Assembly (NCBI GenBank): GCA_964487795.1
Contig: CAZASI010000002.1
Coordinates: 248,001 to 312,000 of the forward strand
DNA length: 64,000 nt
Source: Patescibacterium sp964487795
GTDB lineage: Bacteria > Patescibacteriota > Patescibacteriia > Patescibacteriales > Patescibacteriaceae
Direction of reading: 5' to 3'
The notes beneath the pieces are model-generated. The model saw only the letters and a program-made list of their open reading frames with translations. It did no database searches and had not been told where the DNA came from. A program made the position numbers and the translations under genes. This document shows, in pieces, positions 24,441-32,217 of the stretch (its first letter is position 1; each line of letters begins with the position of its first letter).

Positions 24441-25511
24441 TTAGAATCGGTTCAAGAAGGAGAGCACGTTAATCTTTGCCTCAAGAATAGTTGTTACGTT
24501 ATCCAATGAGTTTGAGTTCAACTGCATATACGCTCTCACGAGTAATTGTAAGAATTGGTTGCCCTGGTAATTAATCCAGGCGGCTGCTCCTAACACCAAT
24601 CTTTCCAACTTACCTTCATTCTGGAAGTCGTACCCTAATGATAGCGGTATTTCCAGATCGAATTTCTTTGAAAGGAATAATAATCCTCCCAAATTTTCTT
24701 TTAAGACAACGGCGGTTCCAACAATACCCCAAGCCCGGGTATCGACCATATGGTCGCCCGTGATCTTTGTTGTATCGTATCTTGAACTCACTGACCTTGT
24801 AATATTGCCGCGATAGTATGCTGCAACTTCAGTCCTTACAAGAAATGTGGCATCCTGAGATTTTGCTGATGGTGTAACACACAAATTTACTAAGAAGTCA
24901 TTGTTTATCTGTTCCCTGTTATAGGGACCAGTCTGACCTTTAATTTTTGTGTGAATCGCTAACAGGCTTAAAGTCCAAGAGTTCATGTCCTCTGTAACGT
25001 TATTTCTGTTAACAATTGCACCGAGACCAAAGTCAGTAACAATTGAATTGTACTGACCGACCTGGTCGTTTTCAAACCTTGCTGAGTAATTGCCGTAGTA
25101 TCCTACAGCACCCAACATCAGAGTACCTTCTTTCTTCTTTGGATCTAAAACGTTTCCTTTGCCTTCCAACCAAACATACTCTCCGCCACCATCTAAAGAG
25201 TGACCAGTATTAAACTTACTAAGACCAAGAATTGCGTCATAGTTGTTTTTCCTTCTGAGAAATGTTTTGGGTTTTTTGTACGGCTTGTACGGTGCTACAT
25301 AAGGTTTATCAGAATTTTGGTTCGGATAATACACCTCAGTGTCCCGCTTTTCCGGCTTTTGTGTTTCTTCTGTTTGTGTTTCTTCGGTCTTTTTTTCTTC
25401 TCCGTTTTTCTTCTGACGGAATTTCTCCACGTCTGAATTAGACTGAGCAAAAATATTTGTTACCGCTGTAAAAACAAACAACACAACAAGAAAATTAATT
25501 ATTCTCTGCAT
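24441..25511 (-). CDS. Exported beta-strand-rich protein resembling an outer-membrane barrel
   Basis: 356 residues. The signal peptide (about 1-23) ends in FAQ. A charged linker of Glu, Lys, Thr and Pro (about 24-85) follows. The remainder consists of alternating amphipathic strands with aromatic girdle residues, such as TLMLGAVGYYGNYSARF, LVLGAAAWINYQGNQFLQL and LLVRAYMQLNS, and the protein ends in Phe (SFLNRF). An aromatic C-terminal residue is the classical assembly signal of outer-membrane barrels. That is odd if the organism has a single membrane. AAAGGAG precedes the ATG. Confidence 0.7.
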   Translation of the reverse strand: MQRIINFLVVLFVFTAVTNIFAQSNSDVEKFRQKKNGEEKKTEETQTEETQKPEKRDTEVYYPNQNSDKPYVAPYKPYKKPKTFLRRKNNYDAILGLSKFNTGHSLDGGGEYVWLEGKGNVLDPKKKEGTLMLGAVGYYGNYSARFENDQVGQYNSIVTDFGLGAIVNRNNVTEDMNSWTLSLLAIHTKIKGQTGPYNREQINNDFLVNLCVTPSAKSQDATFLVRTEVAAYYRGNITRSVSSRYDTTKITGDHMVDTRAWGIVGTAVVLKENLGGLLFLSKKFDLEIPLSLGYDFQNEGKLERLVLGAAAWINYQGNQFLQLLVRAYMQLNSNSLDNVTTILEAKINVLSFLNRF

Positions 25512-25590
25512 TATTAGCTCCTTTCAAACGCTCTCGCGAATGATTTATTTATTGGTTTTTAATTTACTTTCTGAATTTCTTTAATCCATA

Positions 25591-25619
25591 ATCCTACCAT
25601 GAAGCTCAACTATTGTCAA
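25591..25619 (-). promoter_or_regulatory. Promoter of the OMP-like operon
   Basis: Minus-strand TTGACA (25619-25614), 17 bases, TAGGAT (25596-25591). Confidence 0.7.
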
Positions 25620-25646
25620 GCTTAATGGCAGTGTTCTGTCTTAAAG

Positions 25647-26450
25647 TTATTTAAGGATATTTCGCATATTTCCTTGACGAGCGATCTCTTCAACAGTCAA
25701 TGGCCTTACTTCTTCAAGATAGCCTCCCTCGCCAATCATGTCAGGGTACTGTTCTTCTGCGTGTGCAGCGTGAAAGTTGGGTGAAGATGGCGCAGACTTC
25801 AAGGTTGTTTTTTGTCCGTAGCTGTGCGGAATCTGAATCATGTTTTGCGGAATCAAGTAGAGGTACACCAAGCTGGTTAAAAATCCGAGTAAGACGGCAA
25901 TACTGATAATCAAAAAAACATTCGGACGTACCGGCCAGGTTGAATTAATCGGTTGGTCAATTAAACGAACCTTAACCGCATCGCCGGATCCGTGATAAGC
26001 GGTGTTCTGAGTCATTATGACAAAGTTAATGGCGCGATCAATTTGTTCAGCCTGGTTACGATTTGGGTGATACACGGTAATCGCGATAATACCCGAGTCG
26101 TTAATACTCTTGGCTGTAACTGTGCGATTCCATTCTGTCATCTGATCTTTGGTGTTATCACCAAAATATCCTTGATTGATTGAAAAGCCCGACTCCATTA
26201 CTTTAGTAAAGAATGAGTTTGAGGTTACAACGTTCGCGAGAACGCTTGAAAGATATTCGTTTGATTTTGAAGCGGTATAGGCGTCAACGCTACGGTTATA
26301 TTCTTGCACAACCAAAAGCTGTGATTTAGAACTATACTTAAAACGCTGCACAGCAATCACACCAACCCCCAATAATATAAAGAGGGCGATGATGCCATAC
26401 ACGGTTTTACGCTTACGCGCGACCAAGTTAATAAAGTCGTTAAATTCCAT
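25647..26450 (-). CDS. Wzz-like polysaccharide chain-length/co-polymerase protein
   Basis: 267 residues with the layout of polysaccharide co-polymerases: a cytoplasmic N-terminus (MEFNDFINLVARKRK), first membrane segment (about 16-34), an external domain of about 140 residues, and a second membrane segment (about 180-203) preceded by the Pro-rich PINSTWPVRPN typical of Wzz proteins. The C-terminal cytoplasmic tail has no kinase domain. It would set chain length or work with the Wzy-like protein at 21641. It is transcribed from its own strong promoter. Confidence 0.85.
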   Translation of the reverse strand: MEFNDFINLVARKRKTVYGIIALFILLGVGVIAVQRFKYSSKSQLLVVQEYNRSVDAYTASKSNEYLSSVLANVVTSNSFFTKVMESGFSINQGYFGDNTKDQMTEWNRTVTAKSINDSGIIAITVYHPNRNQAEQIDRAINFVIMTQNTAYHGSGDAVKVRLIDQPINSTWPVRPNVFLIISIAVLLGFLTSLVYLYLIPQNMIQIPHSYGQKTTLKSAPSSPNFHAAHAEEQYPDMIGEGGYLEEVRPLTVEEIARQGNMRNILK

Positions 26451-26480
26451 AAAGGATTAGTTTGTTTAAATATGACTCAT

Positions 26481-26509
26481 ACTATAGCATGTAATCAAAA
26501 TTATGTCAA
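26481..26509 (-). promoter_or_regulatory. Promoter of the Wzz-like gene
   Basis: Minus-strand TTGACA (26509-26504), 17 bases, TATAGT (26486-26481). Confidence 0.8.
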
Positions 26510-26570
26510 TATTGCATAAAAACAAGCCATATACTCAGTTTAACAAACGCTTGAAAAGCTTAAAGATTAC

Positions 26571-26597
26571 AAAAAAAGACCTGGATTCGGCCTTTCT
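26571..26597 (-). terminator. Terminator of the winged-helix regulator gene
   Basis: On the minus strand AAAGGCC and GGTCTTT form a seven-pair stem with one G-T pair, followed by a T run. Confidence 0.7.
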
Positions 26598-26617
26598 TTT
26601 AAAATAATTATAGGGAT

Positions 26618-27220
26618 TTAAGACATTTTTAAGTAACCCCGCTCATCAATCACAATAATCTTTTTACTTTCAAGTAGGGCATACAAGAAAACATCAGTCA
26701 TCTGCTGTCGATAGCGGAACTCTTCTTCGGTCAAAACCGCATAATTTACTTCATTCACCAACTCATCTTCCAATTCTTTAATAAGTTTAGCAACTTTATC
26801 CTTATTAAACTCCCCTACTATAAGCATATCAACCGGCGACTGCTTATCATTCAAAAACAAACCGGAAAGAACCAATAATTTTATTTGGCCCTGTTTTCTT
26901 AATTTCTCGGTAAAATCTTTTTCTGACAAAATTTGACCCTTAATGATCAATTCACGGATCTCATTAAAAAGTACAAAATCTTTGTTGGCTTGGTAAAATT
27001 TGCGGTCGGTTCGTCCTCCATCTTCATGATCTTCATCATTTCCTTGATGCGTAGTCAGTAAACCCATAGTTTCTAAGTTTTCAAGTTCGCGACGAACAGC
27101 ATTAAGCTGCAAATTAAGATGACGTGAAACCTGCCGGATAAAATAAGCGTTATCCGGATTTAAAAGGCATAATTTTAAAATTTTTACGCGCGCAACCGAG
27201 CCAAAAAGTTTTGCTAACAT
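26618..27220 (-). CDS. Winged-helix regulator with degenerate nucleotidyltransferase-like domain
   Basis: 200 residues. The N-terminal part (about 1-75) is a winged helix: LFGSVARVKILKLCLLNPD, the recognition region VSRHLNLQLNAVRRELENLE, then the wing GLLTTHQGN. Residues about 105-195 resemble the pol-beta nucleotidyltransferase fold (LLVLSGLFLN, SPVDMLIVGE) but only one clear acidic site remains, so activity is doubtful. Similar fusions are widespread in Patescibacteria. It is divergent from the PP2C-like gene at 27310 and could regulate it. Confidence 0.75.
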   Translation of the reverse strand: MLAKLFGSVARVKILKLCLLNPDNAYFIRQVSRHLNLQLNAVRRELENLETMGLLTTHQGNDEDHEDGGRTDRKFYQANKDFVLFNEIRELIIKGQILSEKDFTEKLRKQGQIKLLVLSGLFLNDKQSPVDMLIVGEFNKDKVAKLIKELEDELVNEVNYAVLTEEEFRYRQQMTDVFLYALLESKKIIVIDERGYLKMS

Positions 27221-27246
27221 AGTACGGGCGGAATTCCGCGATTTTG

Positions 27247-27275
27247 TTGATTTTTAACGACTTTCATCGTATACT
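27247..27275 (+). promoter_or_regulatory. Promoter of the PP2C-like/beta-propeller gene
   Basis: TTGATT (27247-27252), 17 bases, TATACT (27270-27275), about 35 bases before the ATG at 27310. Confidence 0.7.
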
Positions 27276-27309
27276 ACTATTATACTCTCGTCAAATAGTG
27301 AATCAGCCT

Positions 27310-29589
27310 ATGAGCTACAAAGTGGCGCCTCTTACCGTGAACCCGCGTCAAAAATTAAATGTATCAAGTCGGGTGTTTGTCAGCCAGCCGTCGGCCGAGG
27401 AAGAACTTCTCGCCGGCCGGCTTTTTGTTTTGTTAGAGATTGAAGTTGAACGCCCGGAAGACATTCGTTTGGCTGATTTTATCATTGCAGATGCGTATCG
27501 CCAGTATTATGAAAGCGAAATTTTCTTAATGCGTGAACGCATGGGCATTATTAAACCTGAAACTGTTTTTGAAGCCGCAGTAGCAAAACTTAATCGCAAC
27601 TTGGCGGAAATTATTGAACAAGAAAAGATTCGTATCTCTTCGAGTGACCTTCACGCCACTGTCGGATTAATTCACGGCAATAAATTATTCTTCAGTCAGC
27701 TGGGCCAAGGTAAGGCCATTCTATTATATAGACCAAAAAATAAGAACGGCGAAATGCTCGCCGATTACAGCCTGGTCGATATTACCGAAAAAACGAACGA
27801 CCCGACCCAAGAAATTCCGCAAGCTAATACTTTCTTTACAAACATTGTCGCCGGAGCGTTGCCGGCTCACGGCTATTTCTTTTTTGCCAATGAGGCCTTG
27901 TTCGAATACCTGACAAAGAAACAACTCACGGACATTATCACCACGCTTCCCCCTTCAGGCGCCGCCGAGCAAGTTAAAAACATGCTTGAGCAAACTAATG
28001 CCTTTGTCCCCTTCTTTGGTTTGATTATTAAAAACACTACGGGAGAAAAAGACGCGTTTGCCGCACCGGCCGCGACATTCGGTTTACCGGGAACAATGCC
28101 GGTTGGCATGGGCCGATCATCAGTCAATCAACTGAACCAAACTCAAGAAAAAACCGAGCAACTCTTAAGTCCTTCAGGCATGGTTAATATTAAGAAGTGG
28201 CTTTCGAAACTTAGCCCGGTTTCAAAAAATATTAAAAGCTTTGCCAATGACAAGGCGCGCCAACTTAATATTGCCGGAGAACGTTTGAGTCTTAAAAAGA
28301 AAATTGTGACACTGGGACAAGGTGCCGCCGCATTTCTCTCCGCATTGTTTATGTTAATTTGGAAGGGCGTCATCCAGCTTGCTCATTTGGTATCAAGTCC
28401 TCAAGCTCGAAAAAATGCGCTTTCCGAAATTAAACAAACTTCATTTCAAACAGCTCAAAAAGGCATAAGTGCTATCAATCGCTTTAACGGCTTAGACAAA
28501 AAAAGAAAAACCTTATTGGTTGTTATCGGCATCTGCATAGTCGCTTTTCTCGGTAGTGTTGTGTATACCAGTATAAGTTCGCGCCGCGCCGAAGCAAAGA
28601 AGCAAATTACAGCTTTGACCGAACAGTTCACTCAAAAAGAAAATCAACTTGAAGCTACGCTGTTATATAACAATCGCGAAGGCGCCAAGCAATTACTCGA
28701 CGAGATGAGCGGCCTAATTACACAATTCCCGACACGCAGCGAGGAAGATAAAACACGTCAAGCCGAATACAAAACACGTTACGAAAATAAACTCGACAGT
28801 ATTTATAACATCTATCGTCTCGCGGCCGGCGCTCCCCTGCTTGACCTGGCTGACGAAACTCAATTCCTTTTGAGTAATGATGGATCAGTATACGCAGTAT
28901 CAATTCCCGCGCAATCAGTTCGCAAAATCAGCGCTGACGGCGGACTTTCAGAACCGGCCTCAAGCGACAAATTCCCGATCGAGTCTATTGTTGCTGCCAG
29001 CGTCGATACGCCTAACCAATATATCATTGGGAAAAATTCGGTTCTTTCGTATCTAAATGAAGGTAACGTATTCACTAACCTGACAATCGATAATCCTAGC
29101 GATCCCTTAGAGGCAGCGGCCATATATAACAACCGCTTATACTCAGCAGGCAACGGTATGATCAACCGCTTCAACTTGGATAAGAATAATAACAGTTTTA
29201 CGAGCCGCATGGATTGGTATAAAGACAGTTCCCCGCTTGGCAAGATCAGTTCTCTCGCAATTGATGGACGGATTTACTTGATTGAAAATAATACTGTTAC
29301 TAAGCTGTCCGGCGGACAACGCGAGGCACTTACACTTGACCCGGTATCACCAAGCCTTGAATCACCGACTAAGATTTCCGTTTCTCCCGACCTTAACTTT
29401 CTCTACATCATAGAAGCAAAGCATAATAGAATGCTCGTCTATAATAAAACCGGAACCTATATCGCCCAGTATGCTGGTGATAATCTCAATGATCTGCGCG
29501 ACGCAGTTGTTGATCAAAGAAATCGCCTTGTTTATTTCCTTAACGGAAAATCAATCTATAAAACTGAAGCAAAACATTTTGAAGAATAA
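27310..29589 (+). CDS. PP2C-like domain, transmembrane and beta-propeller protein
   Basis: 759 residues from ATG 27310; the open frame extends 22 codons further but the added part lies over the promoter. Residues about 20-260 resemble a PPM/PP2C phosphatase fold (SSDLHATVGLIHGNKLFFSQ, GQGKAILLYRP), but the usual metal-binding Asp residues are not evident, so it may be a pseudoenzyme. Hydrophobic segments follow at about 337-360 and 397-420, then a coiled coil, and a C-terminal beta-propeller-like domain (about 507-750). The layout suggests signal transfer across the membrane, with the ligand unknown. The winged-helix regulator is divergent. Confidence 0.7.
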   Translation: MSYKVAPLTVNPRQKLNVSSRVFVSQPSAEEELLAGRLFVLLEIEVERPEDIRLADFIIADAYRQYYESEIFLMRERMGIIKPETVFEAAVAKLNRNLAEIIEQEKIRISSSDLHATVGLIHGNKLFFSQLGQGKAILLYRPKNKNGEMLADYSLVDITEKTNDPTQEIPQANTFFTNIVAGALPAHGYFFFANEALFEYLTKKQLTDIITTLPPSGAAEQVKNMLEQTNAFVPFFGLIIKNTTGEKDAFAAPAATFGLPGTMPVGMGRSSVNQLNQTQEKTEQLLSPSGMVNIKKWLSKLSPVSKNIKSFANDKARQLNIAGERLSLKKKIVTLGQGAAAFLSALFMLIWKGVIQLAHLVSSPQARKNALSEIKQTSFQTAQKGISAINRFNGLDKKRKTLLVVIGICIVAFLGSVVYTSISSRRAEAKKQITALTEQFTQKENQLEATLLYNNREGAKQLLDEMSGLITQFPTRSEEDKTRQAEYKTRYENKLDSIYNIYRLAAGAPLLDLADETQFLLSNDGSVYAVSIPAQSVRKISADGGLSEPASSDKFPIESIVAASVDTPNQYIIGKNSVLSYLNEGNVFTNLTIDNPSDPLEAAAIYNNRLYSAGNGMINRFNLDKNNNSFTSRMDWYKDSSPLGKISSLAIDGRIYLIENNTVTKLSGGQREALTLDPVSPSLESPTKISVSPDLNFLYIIEAKHNRMLVYNKTGTYIAQYAGDNLNDLRDAVVDQRNRLVYFLNGKSIYKTEAKHFEE

Positions 29590-29600
29590 AAAGATACAAT

Positions 29601-29629
29601 AAAAGAGGCCCCCAATGGGGGCCTCTTTT
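29601..29629. terminator. Bidirectional terminator
   Basis: Perfect 13-pair stem AAAAGAGGCCCCC/GGGGGCCTCTTTT around the loop AAT, between the converging PP2C-like gene and rplL. Confidence 0.95.
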
Positions 29630-29641
29630 AAACAAGATTAT

Positions 29642-30046
29642 TTATTTCAAAGTAACCTTGGCGCCAGCTTCTTCAAGCTTCTTCTTGATAGCTTCAGCAT
29701 CTTCTTTCTTCACACCTTCTTTAACAACTTTCGGAGCGGCGTCGACTACAGCTTTGGCATCAGCCAAACCGAGTTCAGACACTACTTCACGCAAGGCTTT
29801 AATAACGGCGATTTTGTTTGCACCAGCTTCTGTGATTTCGACATCAAAACTGTCTTTTTCTTCAGCAGCAGGAGCGGCGGCACCAGCTGAAGCCATCATC
29901 ATGGCTGGAGCGGCGGCAGAAACACCAAACTTCTCTTCTAAGATCTTAACCAATTCGGCTAAGTCAAGAACAGACATCTTTTCAATTGATTCGACAAGTG
30001 ACTTGAACTTTTCAGGAACGGTCACTTCTTTTTTTTCTTCTGACAT
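29642..30046 (-). CDS. rplL: 50S ribosomal protein L7/L12
   Basis: 134 residues. The N-terminal dimerisation helices (about 1-45) carry VLDLAELVKILEEKFGVS, an Ala-rich hinge follows (SAGAAAPAAEEK), and the C-terminal domain has FDVEITEAGANKIAVIKALR and ends EAGAKVTLK, the universal L7/L12 ending. It binds L10 and recruits translation factors. It follows rplJ by 10 bases and ends at a strong terminator. Confidence 0.97.
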   Translation of the reverse strand: MSEEKKEVTVPEKFKSLVESIEKMSVLDLAELVKILEEKFGVSAAAPAMMMASAGAAAPAAEEKDSFDVEITEAGANKIAVIKALREVVSELGLADAKAVVDAAPKVVKEGVKKEDAEAIKKKLEEAGAKVTLK

Positions 30047-30056
30047 ACGTTTGAAA

Positions 30057-30578
30057 TTATTTAGTATCTTTAATGGCTGACAAGACGTTCATAAATGAAC
30101 GGAGATTGCCGGCGAGAACATTGACAAAACCGGAAACCGGAGCGTTGATTGAACCAACCAACTTGGCATACAATTCTTCTTTCGAAGGCAATGAGGCAAA
30201 TTGCTTGATACCAGCGGCATCAATAAACTTCCCGTCTAAAATTCCTCCCAAAAATGAAATGCGTCCTTCAGTGTCTTTAACAAATTTGGCCAAGACTTTA
30301 GCCGGAGCGACTTCATCGGCGTAACCGAAAGTCACAGCAACTTGTCCGTCAAATTCGCGAGCGTCAACCTCGATCTTGGCTTCGTTTAAAGTACGAGCCA
30401 ATAAGGTTTTCTTCGCAGCGTAATATTCGCTATCTTCTTTTCCAAGCTCGACGCGCAAGGCTTCGTTTTCCTTAACGGTCAAAGCGTTGAAACTCGTAAA
30501 GACAACCGACTTGGCTTTCTTTAAGCGTTCGGAGATATCTCGGCTGATTTCCTGTTTTTTCTGCTTTGTTTTTGGCAT
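30057..30578 (-). CDS. rplJ: 50S ribosomal protein L10
   Basis: 173 residues with the L10 N-terminal domain (SERLKKAKSVVFTSFNALTV and KKTLLARTLNEA) and a C-terminal helix for L7/L12 dimers. It anchors the ribosomal stalk. It heads the rplJ-rplL operon downstream of a consensus promoter and an L10 leader, by which L10 is expected to repress its own translation. Confidence 0.96.
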   Translation of the reverse strand: MPKTKQKKQEISRDISERLKKAKSVVFTSFNALTVKENEALRVELGKEDSEYYAAKKTLLARTLNEAKIEVDAREFDGQVAVTFGYADEVAPAKVLAKFVKDTEGRISFLGGILDGKFIDAAGIKQFASLPSKEELYAKLVGSINAPVSGFVNVLAGNLRSFMNVLSAIKDTK

Positions 30579-30712
30579 ACAGTAAAATATATTATTGATT
30601 TTCCGTTATAAAACAAAAAATCTACGACCTTTACAGTCCCAGATTCAAATAGCAACAAAGCTATATAAATATGTCTCGGCAGGGCTTAGTGTTTGCCTGC
30701 TGTCTAGGACTC
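30579..30712 (-). ncRNA. L10 leader (ribosomal protein autoregulatory RNA)
   Basis: The minus-strand leader contains GACAGCAGG (30704-30696) and CCTGCCGAG (30683-30675), the two sides of the L10-binding hairpin of the Rfam L10 leader class, joined by a loop containing ACTAAG. The position directly before rplJ supports the call. Confidence 0.85.
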
Positions 30713-30716
30713 TTGC

Positions 30717-30745
30717 AGTCTACCAGAGCGCACGAGCCCTGTCAA
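30717..30745 (-). promoter_or_regulatory. Promoter of rplJ-rplL
   Basis: Minus-strand TTGACA (30745-30740), 17 bases, TAGACT (30722-30717), starting just after the mltG stop. Confidence 0.85.
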
Positions 30746-30750
30746 GGGAT

Positions 30751-31689
30751 TTACTTTAAATATTTTGCTTTAGCGGCGTTATGTTCCTCAAGAGTTACAG
30801 AAAAAATGGTTTCTCCAGTGTCAGGGCGAGAGAGAAAATAATTATAGTCCGTCTTAGTCGGATAAATTGCGGCTTTAATCGCCCTTAATCCGGGATTTGA
30901 AACCGGTCCAGGCGGAAGACCTGGGTGCTGATAGGTATTATACGGCGAATCAATTTGTGTATCTTCATAACTATACTGCGGCTTATTAACGCCGAGAATA
31001 AAGGCGAGCGTCGCGCAGGATTGCAAAGCTTGACCGACTTTCATTCGATCCCAGAATAATCCAGAGGCGATTTTCATCTCTTCCTCAGTGCGGACTTCTT
31101 TTTCGAGAATAGAGGCCATAATAATAATATCTTCGCCTTTATGACCTGAAGTCTCCATAGCCGCGCGCAAATCCGGAGTTAATTTTTTTTCAAAATTAGC
31201 ACGCATTTTCGTAATTAAATCATCAGCCGTAAAATCCTTAAACATCCGATAGGTATCAGGGAATAAGTATCCTTCATATTGCTTGGCTTTATTCAAAAAA
31301 CTATCATCTTTCATAAAGCCTTCTTTTTTTAAGTACTCATTAATTTCCTTAACGGTCAGACCTTCGCGAATTAAAACCGAGACTTCTCTGTCCGCAACTT
31401 TACCCTCAACAAACCGCTTAATTAAATCGCGTGTCTTTGTTTTTGGTTCGATACTATATTGCCCCGCCTTAATCAACTGCGATCGATGAACATAAAAATA
31501 GATTTTAAAAGCGAGACTCGAAGAAATTAACTTTTCTTTATCCAAATCTTTGGCTAGCTCTGCTGTGCTTTCGCCTTTATCAATTGTAACAGTCGTCACT
31601 TCATTATTATCTGAGCGAGATAACAAACGAGACTGATACCAAATCAGGCAGAGAGCGGCTAGAGAAATGAGTAATACTATTTTTTTCAT
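30751..31689 (-). CDS. mltG: Endolytic peptidoglycan transglycosylase MltG
   Basis: 312 residues: N-terminal membrane anchor (about 2-19), LysM-like region, then the YceG/MltG domain. The motifs EGYLFPDTY (139-147), ASILEKEV with the catalytic Glu196, and SPYNTYQHPGLPPGPVSNPG are all present. The enzyme cuts glycan strands during or after synthesis and ends new strands. It is transcribed toward rplJ; its stop lies 6 bases before the rplJ promoter. Confidence 0.94.
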   Translation of the reverse strand: MKKIVLLISLAALCLIWYQSRLLSRSDNNEVTTVTIDKGESTAELAKDLDKEKLISSSLAFKIYFYVHRSQLIKAGQYSIEPKTKTRDLIKRFVEGKVADREVSVLIREGLTVKEINEYLKKEGFMKDDSFLNKAKQYEGYLFPDTYRMFKDFTADDLITKMRANFEKKLTPDLRAAMETSGHKGEDIIIMASILEKEVRTEEEMKIASGLFWDRMKVGQALQSCATLAFILGVNKPQYSYEDTQIDSPYNTYQHPGLPPGPVSNPGLRAIKAAIYPTKTDYNYFLSRPDTGETIFSVTLEEHNAAKAKYLK

Positions 31690-31737
31690 ATTCAGCTTGT
31701 CTTTTATGTGGGCTTTAGTATACTAACAGTATAACAT

Positions 31738-32169
31738 ATGTCATACATCTATCTTGTCGTTCCCCTTATCGCCGTTATTATTGCTCAGGTTAGCAAATTT
31801 TTTGTTAGAAAAAATAAGCTTCAATTTAGTTTTAAAAATTTAATCGCTTATTCCGGCATGCCATCAAGCCACGCCGCTGTTACTGTATCACTGGCCACTA
31901 TCATCGGATTGCGGCTTGGAATTGAATCAGCTCCCTTCGCCATTGCCGCTTTATTCGCCTTTTTATCAATTCGTGATGCTGTAGGAATAAGACAATATAT
32001 AGGAAAGCAAGGAAAAGTAATTAATGAGTTAGTGGAAGATTTAGGTGATGATGCGTATATTGATGATACTTATCCCCTACTTAAAGAAAAAGTTGGGCAT
32101 ACTCCGAAACAATTAATCGTCGGTTCCATCATTGGATTTCTGGTCGCAATCATTTTGCATCTATTATAA
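31738..32169 (+). CDS. Divergent PAP2 family membrane protein (DUF212)
   Basis: 143 residues with four hydrophobic segments. GMPSSHAA (40-47) and the later SIRDAVGIRQYIGKQ are the hallmarks of the divergent PAP2 (DUF212) family, related to acid phosphatases that act on lipid phosphates. In this context undecaprenyl or another lipid phosphate is a reasonable but untested substrate. Divergent from mltG; TATACT-type -10 sequences lie in the 48-base gap. A perfect palindromic terminator follows. Confidence 0.85.
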   Translation: MSYIYLVVPLIAVIIAQVSKFFVRKNKLQFSFKNLIAYSGMPSSHAAVTVSLATIIGLRLGIESAPFAIAALFAFLSIRDAVGIRQYIGKQGKVINELVEDLGDDAYIDDTYPLLKEKVGHTPKQLIVGSIIGFLVAIILHLL

Positions 32170-32211
32170 ATAAAATGTAGGCGCATGCCATGGCATGCGC
32201 CTACATTTTAT
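32170..32211. terminator. 42-base perfect palindrome, bidirectional terminator
   Basis: The two halves are exact reverse complements about the centre between 32190 and 32191 (GTAGGCGCATGCCA paired with TGGCATGCGCCTAC), flanked by A and T tracts. It separates converging genes. Confidence 0.9.
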
Positions 32212-32217
32212 ATTTTA

